DNA of 64,000 nt from Myxococcota bacterium. GTDB lineage: Bacteria > Myxococcota_A > UBA796 > UBA9615 > JAKLKC01. Position numbers and translations under genes: made by a program. The stretch lies in assembly GCA_023150875.1 (NCBI GenBank), contig JAKLKC010000003.1, forward strand, positions 124,001-188,000, given 5' to 3'. A model generated the notes under the pieces. The model was not told the origin of the DNA and did not search any database. It worked only from the letters and a program-made list of their open reading frames with translations. Below are positions 25,663 through 34,053 of the stretch, piece by piece (the first letter of the stretch is position 1; each line of letters begins with the position of its first letter).

Positions 25663-28600
25663 TCAGTACGTCGTCTCGACCACCACCGTGAGGTCCGCGG
25701 TCCCACCGACGGCGAGGGAGCCGACGGACCAGGTGACCACCCCCGTGCCGGCATCGTGGACGCCTCCGAGGTCGGCGCTGACGAAGCGGGTGCCGGCGGG
25801 CAGCGGATCGGTCACCACCACCCCCGACGCCGCGGCGTTGCCCCCGTTGTCCACGTGGACCTGGAAGGTCAGGCGGGTGGACACCGCCACCGTGGCGGAG
25901 GCGGGGGCCGAGGACCGGGGAGCGGTCTCATTGGAAACCACCGTGGCGACATTGGAAATCGACACGTCCACCGCCTCGGTCGCCACAAGCGCCTTGGTGA
26001 TGGCCAGGTCGGGCTGGGCGGTCACGTCCACCGTCTCGCTGTCGGCGGCGGATCCCGCGTCGGGGGAGGCCAGGACGACCTGGTTGAGCACCGAGGTGGT
26101 GCCCGCCGGGAAGGCGCCCGGAGACTTGAGGACGACGGAGTAGGTCACCAGCCCTCCCGCCCCCGGCGCCACGTCGCCCAGGTCCCAGGTCACCACGTCG
26201 CCGTCGTAGGTCCCGCCCACCAGGTCGGTGACCGCGGAGATCCAGGTCTCGTCCGGGTCGTCGGCGAGGGTCGCGGCGGTGGCGGTGGCGTTCCCCGGGT
26301 TGGAGTAGGACACCCCGTAGGTGAGGGTGTCCCCCGGGCTCGGCACGCCGTCCAGGTCCGCGTCCAGGAGGCCGGTCAGGGCCTTGGAGACCTGGAGGGA
26401 GGCCGAGGCGGTGACGGTCACCGTCGCCGAGGACTCCGCGGGGAGGGCCACCGGCGAGGAGGCCGAGGCGGTGTTGGAGACCGCCGTGGTGCCGTCGGCG
26501 AAGGCCCCGGGACCGGCGAGGAAGACGTCGTAGGACAGGGAGACGGTGGCACCCGGGGCCAGGTCTCCGAGGCCCCAGGAGATGACGTCGCCGTCGTAGG
26601 TCCCCCCGTGGGAGATCGCGTCCACCGTCGCCACGAACGCCTCGTCGGGGTCGTCGGCGACGGTGACGGCGGTGGCGGTGGCGTTGCCCGCGCTCCCCAC
26701 GTCGACGCGGTAGGAGACGCGGTCGCCGGGGCTGAGCAGGCCGTCGAGATCGAGGTCCGCGAAGCCGGTGGCGACCTTCACCACGGACAGGGTCGCCGCG
26801 GCCTCGACGTCCACCGACGCCGTGGCGCCCACCGGGGCCAGCTCCGCCGAGCTCAGGGTCGCCACGTTGACCACCGGGGTGAGGCCGTCGGGGAAGGTCC
26901 CGGCGTCGGCGAGGACGACGGTGTAGGCGAAGGACCCGGCGGCCCCCGGCGCCACGTCGCCCAGGGTCCAGAGGATGAGGTCGCCGTCGTAGAGCCCTCC
27001 GCCGGTGATCCCGACCACCGCGGCCACCCACGCCTCGTCGGGGTCGTCCGCCAGCTCCACGGCGGTCGCCGCGGCGTTGCCGGCGTTGGCGTAGTCCACG
27101 CGGTAGTCGACGGTGTCGCCGGGACCCAGCAGGCCGTCCAGGTCCAGGTCGGCCCAGCCGGTGGACGCCTTGGACAGGGTGAGGGCCGCCGCCGAGGAGA
27201 CGGGCACGTCGCTGGAGGCGGGGACGTCGCCCCCCTCGGTGGAGCGCAGGGTCGCGCGGTTGGTCACCACCACGGTGCCGTGGGTGAAGGCGCCGGGCCC
27301 GGCGAGCTGGACGGTGTAGGAGAGGGAGCCCGAGGCGCCGGGGGCGAGGTCGGGGAGGCTCCAGGCGATCCGGTCGCCGTCGTAGGTCCCGCCGCCGGTG
27401 ATCCCGGTGACGGCCACCACGTAGGTCTCGTCCGGGTCGTCGGTCAGGGTGACGGAGGTCGCCGTGGCGTTCCCGGTGTTGGAGTAGTCCAGGCGGTAGC
27501 CCAGGCGGTCGCCGGGGCTGGCCACCCCGTCGCCGTCGAGGTCCTCGAGGGTGGTGAGGGCCTTGGAAAGGGTGACGGCGGCGGCGGCGGAGACTTCCAC
27601 CGTCTCGGCGTCGGAGGCCGGGGCGCCGCCGGGGGAGGCGAGGACGGCGGAGTTGGAGACCGCCGTGAGGCCGTGGGGGAAGGTGCCGGCCGGGGCGAGG
27701 ACCACGTCGTAGGAGACGGAGCCCGAGGCGCCGGGGGCCAGGTCGCCCAGGGACCAGGTGAGGACGTCCCCGTCCCAGGCGCCCAGGTCGGAGATCGGGC
27801 CCACCGAGGCGATCCACGACTGGTCGGGATCGTCCGTGAGGGTGGTGGAAGAGGCCGTGGCGTTGCCGTCGTTCCTCCAGTCCACCCGGTACGAGACGGT
27901 GTCCCCGGGGCTCAGCAGGCCGTCGCCGTCGGCGTCCACCGTGCCGGAGACGGCCTTGGTGGCGGCCAGGGCGACGGCGGCGGTCACGTCCACCGCGGCG
28001 CTGGCGACGATGGGGAGGGACTCCGCGGTCTCTAGGGTCGCGGTGTTGGCCACGGCGGTGGTGCCCGCGGGGAAGACGCCGGGGGAGGCGAGGGTGGCGG
28101 TGTAGGTGACCGATCCCGAAGCGCCCGGGGCGAGGTCGCCGAGGGTCCAGACCACGGTGGAGCCGTTCCAGAGCCCGCCAGCGGAGATCCCGGTCACCGC
28201 CGAGACGTAGGCCTCGTCGGGATCGTCCACCAGGATGGCGTCGTGGGCGGTGGAGTTCCCGTCGTTGGCGTAGTCCACCCGGTAGGTGACCTGGTCGCCC
28301 GGCGAGACGAGGCCGTCCAGATCGACGTCCACGGTGCCGGTGACGACCTTCGAGAGGGCCAGGGCCACGGACGCGCCGACGTCGACGGCCTCCTCGTCGG
28401 TGGTGGGGCCGGTGTCGGCGGAGTCGATGGTGGCGGTGTTGGGGACCGAGGTGCTTCCGGCGGGGAAGGTGCCGGGGCCCTCGAGGGTCGCGGAGTAGGT
28501 CAGGACGCCGGAGCCGCCGGGGGCGACGGTGTCCAGGTCCCAGGTGATGGAGAAGCCGTCGTACACGCCGCCGCTGGCGGTGGCGTCCACGGAGGCGACG

Positions 28601-31600
28601 TAGTCGTCGGCGATGTCGTCCGCCAGCACCACGTCCGTCGCCGGGGCGTCGCCGGTGTTGGAGTACTCCAGGGCGTAGTGGACGACGTCGCCGGGGCTGA
28701 CGACCCCGTCCAGGTCGACGTCGGTGAAGCCGGTGGAGGTCTTGACGAGGGCCAGGGCGGGGGTCCCGGTCACCGTCACGTCGGTGGAGGTGGACTCGGG
28801 CTCGGTCTCGCCGGAGTCGATGACCGCCGTGTTGCCGACGGTGGTGGAGCCCGCCGCGAAGGCGCCCGCGCCCGCCAGGGTCGCGGTGTAGGTCAGGGTC
28901 CCCGAGGCCCCCGGAGCCACCGTGCCCAGGCTCCAGGAGATCCGGTCGCCGTCGTACACCCCGCCGCCGCTGATCGCCGAGATCGAGGCGACGAACGCCT
29001 CGTCGGGGTCGTCGGAGACGGTGGCGCCGGTGGCGGAGGCGTTCCCGGAGTTGGCGTAGGCGACGGCGTAGTGGACCGAGTCGCCGGGGCTGAGCACCCC
29101 GTTGCCGTCGGCGTCGGTGTAGCCCGTGGAGGTCTTGCTCGCCGAGAGGTCCGCCGCCGCCCCCACGTCCACCCCGGCGCTCGCCGTCACCGGATCGGTG
29201 TCGGCGGAGTCGATGGTGGCGGTGTTGCCGACGGTGGTGGACCCGTGGGCGAAGGTCCCGGCGCCCGTCAGGGTCGCGCTGTAGGTCAGGATCCCCCCGG
29301 CGCCCGGGGCCACGTCCCCCAGGCTCCACGAGATCCGGTCGCCGTCGTACAGGCCGCCCGCGGAGATCCCCGAGATCGACGCCACGAAGGCCTCGTCGGG
29401 GTCGTCCACCACCGTCGCGCCGGTCGCCGGGGCGTTCCCGGAGTTGGAGTAGGTGACGGCGTAGTGGACGACGTCGCCGGGGCTGAGCACCCCGTTGCCG
29501 TCGGCGTCGGTGGTGCCGGTGGACGCCTTGGCGAGGGTGAGGCTCGCCGCCGCCGTCACCTCGACGGTGGCGGTGGTGGTGGTGGGGGGAGTCTCGCCGG
29601 AGGAGATGGTGGCGACGTTCCCCACGGGGGTGGTCCCCGCCGCGAAGGCGCCCGGGCCCGCCAGGGTCGCGGTGTAGGTCAGGGTCCCCGAGGCCCCCGG
29701 AGCCACCGTGCCCAGGCTCCAGGAGATCCGGTCGCCGTCATACAGCCCGCCGCCGGAGATCGCCGAGATCGAGGCGACGAACGCCTCGTCGGGGTCGTCG
29801 GTGACGGTGACGCCGGTGGCGGGGGCGTTTCCGGTGCCCGCGTAGGAGACGGCGTAGTGGACGGCGTCGCCCGGGCTCGGGACCCCGTCGCCGTCGGCGT
29901 CGGTGTAGCCCGTCCACGCCTTGCTCACCGTCAGCGCGGCGGCGGCGGTCACGTCGACGGTGACGGTGGCCTGGGTGGCGTCCACACCCTGGGACTGGAG
30001 GACGGCGACGTTGGTCACCGGGGTGACGCCGGAGGCGAAGGTCCCCGGTCCAGCCAGTACGGCGCCGTAGGTGAAGGAGCCGGACTGGCCCGCGGCCAGG
30101 GTGCCGACGCTCCAGGTGATGGTGCTGCCGTCGTACACGCCGCCCCCGGTGATCCCGGTCACGGCCGCCACGAACGCCTCGTCGGGATCGTCCACCACGG
30201 CGATCCCCAGGGCGTCGGCGTTGCCGTCGTTGGCGAAGTCGACGCGGTAATACACGGTGTCCCCCGGGCTCAGGGAGCCGTCGGAGTCGGCGTCGTCGTA
30301 GCCCGTGCTCACCTTCGCCACCCCGAGGGCGACGTCGGCGGAGACGTCCACGGTGGCGACGGCGCTGACCGGCGCGACCTCGGCGGAGCCGAAGAAGGCC
30401 ACGTTGGCGACCTCGGTCGTCCCCTCCGGGAAGGCGCCCGCGGCGAGGGTGGCGCCGTAGAGCAGGGTGCCTCCCGCGCCGGGCGCGACGGTGCCGAGGT
30501 CCCAGCGCACCAGGTCGCCGTCGTACACCCCCGCTCCCGAGATGTCGGAGACGGCGGAGACGTAGGTCTCGTCGGGATCGTCGCTGACGAAGGCCGAGGT
30601 CGCGCTGGCGTTCCCGGTGTTGGACCATGCGACCTGGTATTGGACGACGTCGCCGGGGCTCAGAAGGCCGTCCAAATCCACGTCTTCGAAACCCAGCACC
30701 GTCTTGGAGACCGCCAGGACCACCTGGGCCGAGACGTCCACCGTCGCAGTGGCGGTCACGGGGCCGACCTCGGCAGAGTCGGCGATGGCGAGGTTCTGGA
30801 CCGAGGTGACGCCGTGGGGGAAGGCTCCGGGGCCGGACAGGGTCGCCTCGTAGGTGACCGAGCCGGCGCCGCCCGCAGGCAGCGTGCCCAGGCTCCACGT
30901 GACCAGGTCGCCGTCGTAGGCGCCCCCGTCGGAGATCGCCCCGATGGCGGAGATGTGGGTCTCGGGGGGATCGTCGTCGATGACCGCGGCGGTCGCGTCG
31001 GCGTTGCCGGGGTTGGCCCAGTCGATCCGGTACTGCACGCGGTCGCCGGGGCTGAGCACGCCGTCCCCGTCGACGTCGGTGAAGCCGGTGGCGACCTTGG
31101 ACAGGGTCAGCCCGGCGGCGGCGGCGACGCTCACCGTCTCCAAGTCCCAGATGGGGCTCGGCAGGGTCGACGACGAGAGGGTGGCCACGTTGTCCACGGC
31201 GGTGGTGCCCGCGGGGAAGACCCCGAGCCCGCCGAGCTGCGTCGAATACGTGAACGTGCCGGTCGCGCCGGGCGCGAGGTCGCCCAGGGCCCACGAGACG
31301 GTGTCCCCGTCGTACACGCCACCCCCCGAGATCGCCGTCACGCCGTCGATCCAGGCCTCGTCGGGATCGTCGGTGAGGGTGGCCGAAACGAGGATGACGT
31401 TGCCGGTGTTGGTCCAGGTCACCTGGTAGTGGACCAGGTCGCCGGGGCCGAGCTGCCCGTCCAGGTCCAGGTCGTCGAACCCGACGGCGGACTTGTCCAC
31501 CGAGGCGGTGGGGACCACGTCGGTCACGGGATACGAGCAGCTCTCGGCCGCCGAGGCGGTGACGCTGTAGGTGTCCTTGATCGCCGACACCGCGTCCGCC

Positions 31601-33006
31601 GTCACCCCGACGTTGGTGGCGATGGAGCCGCCGCCGTCCGCGGCCCCCGCCGCGGCCCTCACGGTGACGGTGCGGGCGACGCACGCGCCGGTGGCGAGGT
31701 CGCCGATGAGCCAGGTCACCTCCCCCGGAACGGCGTCGTAGGTCCCGCCGTCGCTCGCCGAGACGAAAGTCACCCGGGGATCGGCGGGCAGGGTGTCGAC
31801 GAGGACGGTGTCGGCGGCGTCGCCCTTGCCCGTGTTGCAGAGCTCCAGCGTGTGGGTGAGGTCCTGGCTCTCCCCCTCGAGGACCTGGGTCACCGAAGCG
31901 TCGCAGGTCTTGGTCACCACCAGTTCGGGGGGATTGACCACCGCGTCGGGCTCGGAGAGCCAGCCGGGGTAGCCGGTATCGACCTTCCAGGTGCCCCGGT
32001 CCCGGTTCACCTGAGACTGGAAGTAGGGGATGAACCGGCTGCTGCCGGGTCCCACCACGGTGAAGCAGTACTCGCCGACGTAGTGATCGCCACTGGACTG
32101 GGTGCCGGGGAGGTCGGAGACCTGGAGGTACGCCTGGTCGTGGTAGCTCACGGACGGCGGGGTGCCGGGGGCGTCGACGCCGGGGATCCCGACGAGGATC
32201 GAGCCGGGATCCGCGCCGTTGGTGTCGTAGTAGTAGAAGTCGAAGCGGTCCAGGCGGACGACGTCGGCCCAGTAGTAGATCTGGGCGACGAGCTGCTCCG
32301 CCGACTGCTGGCTCTGCCAGCGATACTTGGTACGGAAGCAGAAGGACTCGCCGACCTCCGCCTCCACCGACTCCGGCTCGGTGTCGAGCCAGCGCAGGTC
32401 GTTCTGGCTGATGGAGGCCGACTTCTCCATGGCCACCACCTGGCTGGCGGTGGCCACGAGCAGGCCCGACGAGAGCAGCTCGTAGCTGTACCTCTCGTGG
32501 TCGGTGGTGACGGAGAGGCCGGCGCAGCCCAGCAGCTCGTCCTGATCGTATCCGACCTTCTCGATGTTGAAGTAGAGGGCGTAGTCCCCCGGAGCGAGCT
32601 GCCCGTCGATCACGCCGTCCAGGTAGTCCAGGTCCCGGATCCCCGAGCCCACGGTCACGCCGTTCACGGCCGAGAACTCGTCCATGTAGAGGTCGTCGAC
32701 GGAGTCCGTCGTCCAGGGCCCCACCGGCGAGTCGTCGTCGATGACCCGGATCTCGGGGTCCACGAGGGTCGACGTCACCGAGATGTGGACCTCGTTGACG
32801 GCCTCCTCGGGGTCGGCGTTGCTGTTGACGGGAGGGCAGCCGTCCTTGTCGCCGGGACTCCCCGAACTGGGCTCCAGGACGGCCGGCGTCGAGATCACGG
32901 AGATCGACGCCGCGCGGGCCGGCTGGGCCAGGGCGACCGCGAGGACGGGGAGGGAGGCGAGGGGGAGGGAGCGGCGGAGGGAGGGGCGGCGCGACGGCGT
33001 GGACAT
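25663..33006 (-). CDS. Giant secreted protein with tandem DUF11-type calcium-loop repeats
   Basis: A 2447-residue protein: signal peptide (LPLASLPVLAVALAQPARA), a unique N-terminal region of about 380 residues with several Cys and many Tyr (ligand-binding candidate), one DUF11-type domain, 14 tandem repeats of about 131 residues, and a final divergent DUF11 domain ending VVVETTY. Each repeat opens with a calcium-loop motif (DVDGDGVLSPGD), then YANTGN-type and DDPDEAFVASISGISGG-type segments, then APGASGTLTYTATL. It has no LPXTG, membrane anchor or MYXO-CTERM, so release or non-covalent attachment is expected. Probably a surface stalk or adhesin. The ATG at 33006 is preceded by a GAAGGGGAA site. 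Confidence 0.9.
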   Translation of the reverse strand: MSTPSRRPSLRRSLPLASLPVLAVALAQPARAASISVISTPAVLEPSSGSPGDKDGCPPVNSNADPEEAVNEVHISVTSTLVDPEIRVIDDDSPVGPWTTDSVDDLYMDEFSAVNGVTVGSGIRDLDYLDGVIDGQLAPGDYALYFNIEKVGYDQDELLGCAGLSVTTDHERYSYELLSSGLLVATASQVVAMEKSASISQNDLRWLDTEPESVEAEVGESFCFRTKYRWQSQQSAEQLVAQIYYWADVVRLDRFDFYYYDTNGADPGSILVGIPGVDAPGTPPSVSYHDQAYLQVSDLPGTQSSGDHYVGEYCFTVVGPGSSRFIPYFQSQVNRDRGTWKVDTGYPGWLSEPDAVVNPPELVVTKTCDASVTQVLEGESQDLTHTLELCNTGKGDAADTVLVDTLPADPRVTFVSASDGGTYDAVPGEVTWLIGDLATGACVARTVTVRAAAGAADGGGSIATNVGVTADAVSAIKDTYSVTASAAESCSYPVTDVVPTASVDKSAVGFDDLDLDGQLGPGDLVHYQVTWTNTGNVILVSATLTDDPDEAWIDGVTAISGGGVYDGDTVSWALGDLAPGATGTFTYSTQLGGLGVFPAGTTAVDNVATLSSSTLPSPIWDLETVSVAAAAGLTLSKVATGFTDVDGDGVLSPGDRVQYRIDWANPGNADATAAVIDDDPPETHISAIGAISDGGAYDGDLVTWSLGTLPAGGAGSVTYEATLSGPGAFPHGVTSVQNLAIADSAEVGPVTATATVDVSAQVVLAVSKTVLGFEDVDLDGLLSPGDVVQYQVAWSNTGNASATSAFVSDDPDETYVSAVSDISGAGVYDGDLVRWDLGTVAPGAGGTLLYGATLAAGAFPEGTTEVANVAFFGSAEVAPVSAVATVDVSADVALGVAKVSTGYDDADSDGSLSPGDTVYYRVDFANDGNADALGIAVVDDPDEAFVAAVTGITGGGVYDGSTITWSVGTLAAGQSGSFTYGAVLAGPGTFASGVTPVTNVAVLQSQGVDATQATVTVDVTAAAALTVSKAWTGYTDADGDGVPSPGDAVHYAVSYAGTGNAPATGVTVTDDPDEAFVASISAISGGGLYDGDRISWSLGTVAPGASGTLTYTATLAGPGAFAAGTTPVGNVATISSGETPPTTTTATVEVTAAASLTLAKASTGTTDADGNGVLSPGDVVHYAVTYSNSGNAPATGATVVDDPDEAFVASISGISAGGLYDGDRISWSLGDVAPGAGGILTYSATLTGAGTFAHGSTTVGNTATIDSADTDPVTASAGVDVGAAADLSASKTSTGYTDADGNGVLSPGDSVHYAVAYANSGNASATGATVSDDPDEAFVASISAISGGGVYDGDRISWSLGTVAPGASGTLTYTATLAGAGAFAAGSTTVGNTAVIDSGETEPESTSTDVTVTGTPALALVKTSTGFTDVDLDGVVSPGDVVHYALEYSNTGDAPATDVVLADDIADDYVASVDATASGGVYDGFSITWDLDTVAPGGSGVLTYSATLEGPGTFPAGSTSVPNTATIDSADTGPTTDEEAVDVGASVALALSKVVTGTVDVDLDGLVSPGDQVTYRVDYANDGNSTAHDAILVDDPDEAYVSAVTGISAGGLWNGSTVVWTLGDLAPGASGSVTYTATLASPGVFPAGTTAVANTATLETAESLPIVASAAVDVTAAVALAATKAVSGTVDADGDGLLSPGDTVSYRVDWRNDGNATASSTTLTDDPDQSWIASVGPISDLGAWDGDVLTWSLGDLAPGASGSVSYDVVLAPAGTFPHGLTAVSNSAVLASPGGAPASDAETVEVSAAAAVTLSKALTTLEDLDGDGVASPGDRLGYRLDYSNTGNATATSVTLTDDPDETYVVAVTGITGGGTYDGDRIAWSLPDLAPGASGSLSYTVQLAGPGAFTHGTVVVTNRATLRSTEGGDVPASSDVPVSSAAALTLSKASTGWADLDLDGLLGPGDTVDYRVDYANAGNAAATAVELADDPDEAWVAAVVGITGGGLYDGDLILWTLGDVAPGAAGSFAYTVVLADAGTFPDGLTPVVNVATLSSAELAPVGATASVDVEAAATLSVVKVATGFADLDLDGLLSPGDRVSYRVDVGSAGNATATAVTVADDPDEAFVATVDAISHGGTYDGDVISWGLGDLAPGATVSLSYDVFLAGPGAFADGTTAVSNTASASSPVALPAESSATVTVTASASLQVSKALTGLLDADLDGVPSPGDTLTYGVSYSNPGNATATAATLADDPDETWISAVTDLVGGTYDGDVVTWDLGDVAPGAGGLVTYSVVLKSPGAFPAGTTSVLNQVVLASPDAGSAADSETVDVTAQPDLAITKALVATEAVDVSISNVATVVSNETAPRSSAPASATVAVSTRLTFQVHVDNGGNAAASGVVVTDPLPAGTRFVSADLGGVHDAGTGVVTWSVGSLAVGGTADLTVVVETTY
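26010..31515 (-). repeat. Fourteen tandem ~393-base repeats within the giant surface protein gene
   Basis: Fourteen consecutive units were counted from their DxDxDG-x-x-SPGD openings; the span divided by 14 gives about 393 bases. Units around 28700-29900 are nearly identical over long stretches (compare 28951-29030 with 29739-29818), suggesting recent duplication or gene conversion. Boundaries are approximate. Confidence 0.85.
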
Positions 33007-33092
33007 GGGTTCCCCTTCGCCGGACGAGGAGGCGCCCGGCAACGGACTCGCGGCCGGTCGGCCCTCTGGGGGGACGCGCCCGACTTGCCAGG

Positions 33093-33122
33093 GGAGTACC
33101 GCGAAGCCGGCGCCGATGTCAA
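33093..33122 (-). promoter_or_regulatory. Candidate promoter of the giant repeat protein gene
   Basis: On the minus strand a perfect TTGACA (33122-33117) is followed after 17 bases by GTACTC, a weak -10 match. About 20 bases upstream lies an A-rich segment (AAAAGGGAAAAACCC, near 33158-33144) that could serve as an UP element. The whole 33007-33327 gap holds no gene I can support. Confidence 0.45.
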
Positions 33123-33327
33123 CGCGCTCGCGCGGGCCGCGATGGGTTTTTCCCTTTTGCGGCAAAGAGAACGGGAATCCGCACGGATCGACGCCGGGAC
33201 CCGTGACGCGGGAGGGCTCGCGACGTCTAGGGATGGTTTGGACGCCGAGTCGCCGGCTCGTGCGTGACAGAAAAACGCGAGGAGAGTGTGACAACGGGCG
33301 GGCCGGATCGTCGCCCCCCGCTCCGGG

Positions 33328-34053
33328 CTACGCCCGGCCCCCCTCGACCTTCCGGGAGGCGGGACCGAACACGGTGCGCCACTGGCGGGCGGCGAGGACG
33401 AAGGCGCCCACCAGGGTGGGGCGGTAGACGTCCTCCTCCTCGTCGTACTGGAGGATCCCCGATTCGACGTGGTCCTGGCAGACGCGACGGATCACCTCCG
33501 CGGTCTCCCGGCCGGCCTCCCGGGGCTCGACCTCGCGCAGGGCCTCCGTCCCCCCGGCCTCCTCGATGGCGTCGCGGTGGGCCGCCAGCAGGGCCGAGGG
33601 GGAGGTGCCGGGCGCGAGCTGGAGCACCCGGAGGTGGGCCGCCTCGGGCAGGGTCCGGGGCAGGGAGGAGTCGGTGGTCATCAGCGTCACCCCGTCCCGG
33701 GTGGTGGAGGTCAGCTCGACGAGGCGGAAGGTCTGGTCCTCCACCCGCATGAGGCTCAGGGAGGCGGCCACCCGCAGGGACCGGTGGACCACCTTGCGCG
33801 CGGCGCTCAGGGCGTCGTCGTGGACGAAGTACTGGAAGTCCCCCGCGGCGGTGAAGCCCAGGCGGGCGAACTCCCCCGTCGCCGCCCCGAGCCACTCCGC
33901 GTCCACCCACGGCCGGGTGTCCAGGTCGATCCCCTGCCACTTCAGGGTGCCGGGGAGCCGGGTGCGGGCGTAGACCATCGGCACCGTCAGCAGCAGGGGC
34001 AGGCCGACGACGATGAGGATCGCGGTGATCAGGGTCGACGCGGGATCGCTCAT
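33328..34053 (-). CDS. Membrane-anchored protein of unknown function, coupled to asnB
   Basis: A 241-residue protein with one N-terminal membrane helix (STLITAILIVVGLPLLLTVP) and a soluble domain containing GFTAAGDFQYFVHDDAL, VRVEDQTFRLVELTSTT and ILQYDEEEDVYRPTLVGAF. No family recognised. Its ATG overlaps the asnB stop by four bases (ATGA), so it is probably made with the asparagine synthetase. The two might act together in an amidation step at the membrane, but that is only context. Confidence 0.75.
   Translation of the reverse strand: MSDPASTLITAILIVVGLPLLLTVPMVYARTRLPGTLKWQGIDLDTRPWVDAEWLGAATGEFARLGFTAAGDFQYFVHDDALSAARKVVHRSLRVAASLSLMRVEDQTFRLVELTSTTRDGVTLMTTDSSLPRTLPEAAHLRVLQLAPGTSPSALLAAHRDAIEEAGGTEALREVEPREAGRETAEVIRRVCQDHVESGILQYDEEEDVYRPTLVGAFVLAARQWRTVFGPASRKVEGGRA

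Noticed and set aside
28243-33267. 1674-codon open frame antisense to the giant repeat protein
   Set aside because: Gly/Val/His/Arg-rich shadow of the repeat gene; mirrors its period and has no independent motif.
33323-33337. Hairpin CCGGGC-TAC-GCCCGG as a terminator
   Set aside because: Overlaps the end of the coding frame and has no T-run on either strand.
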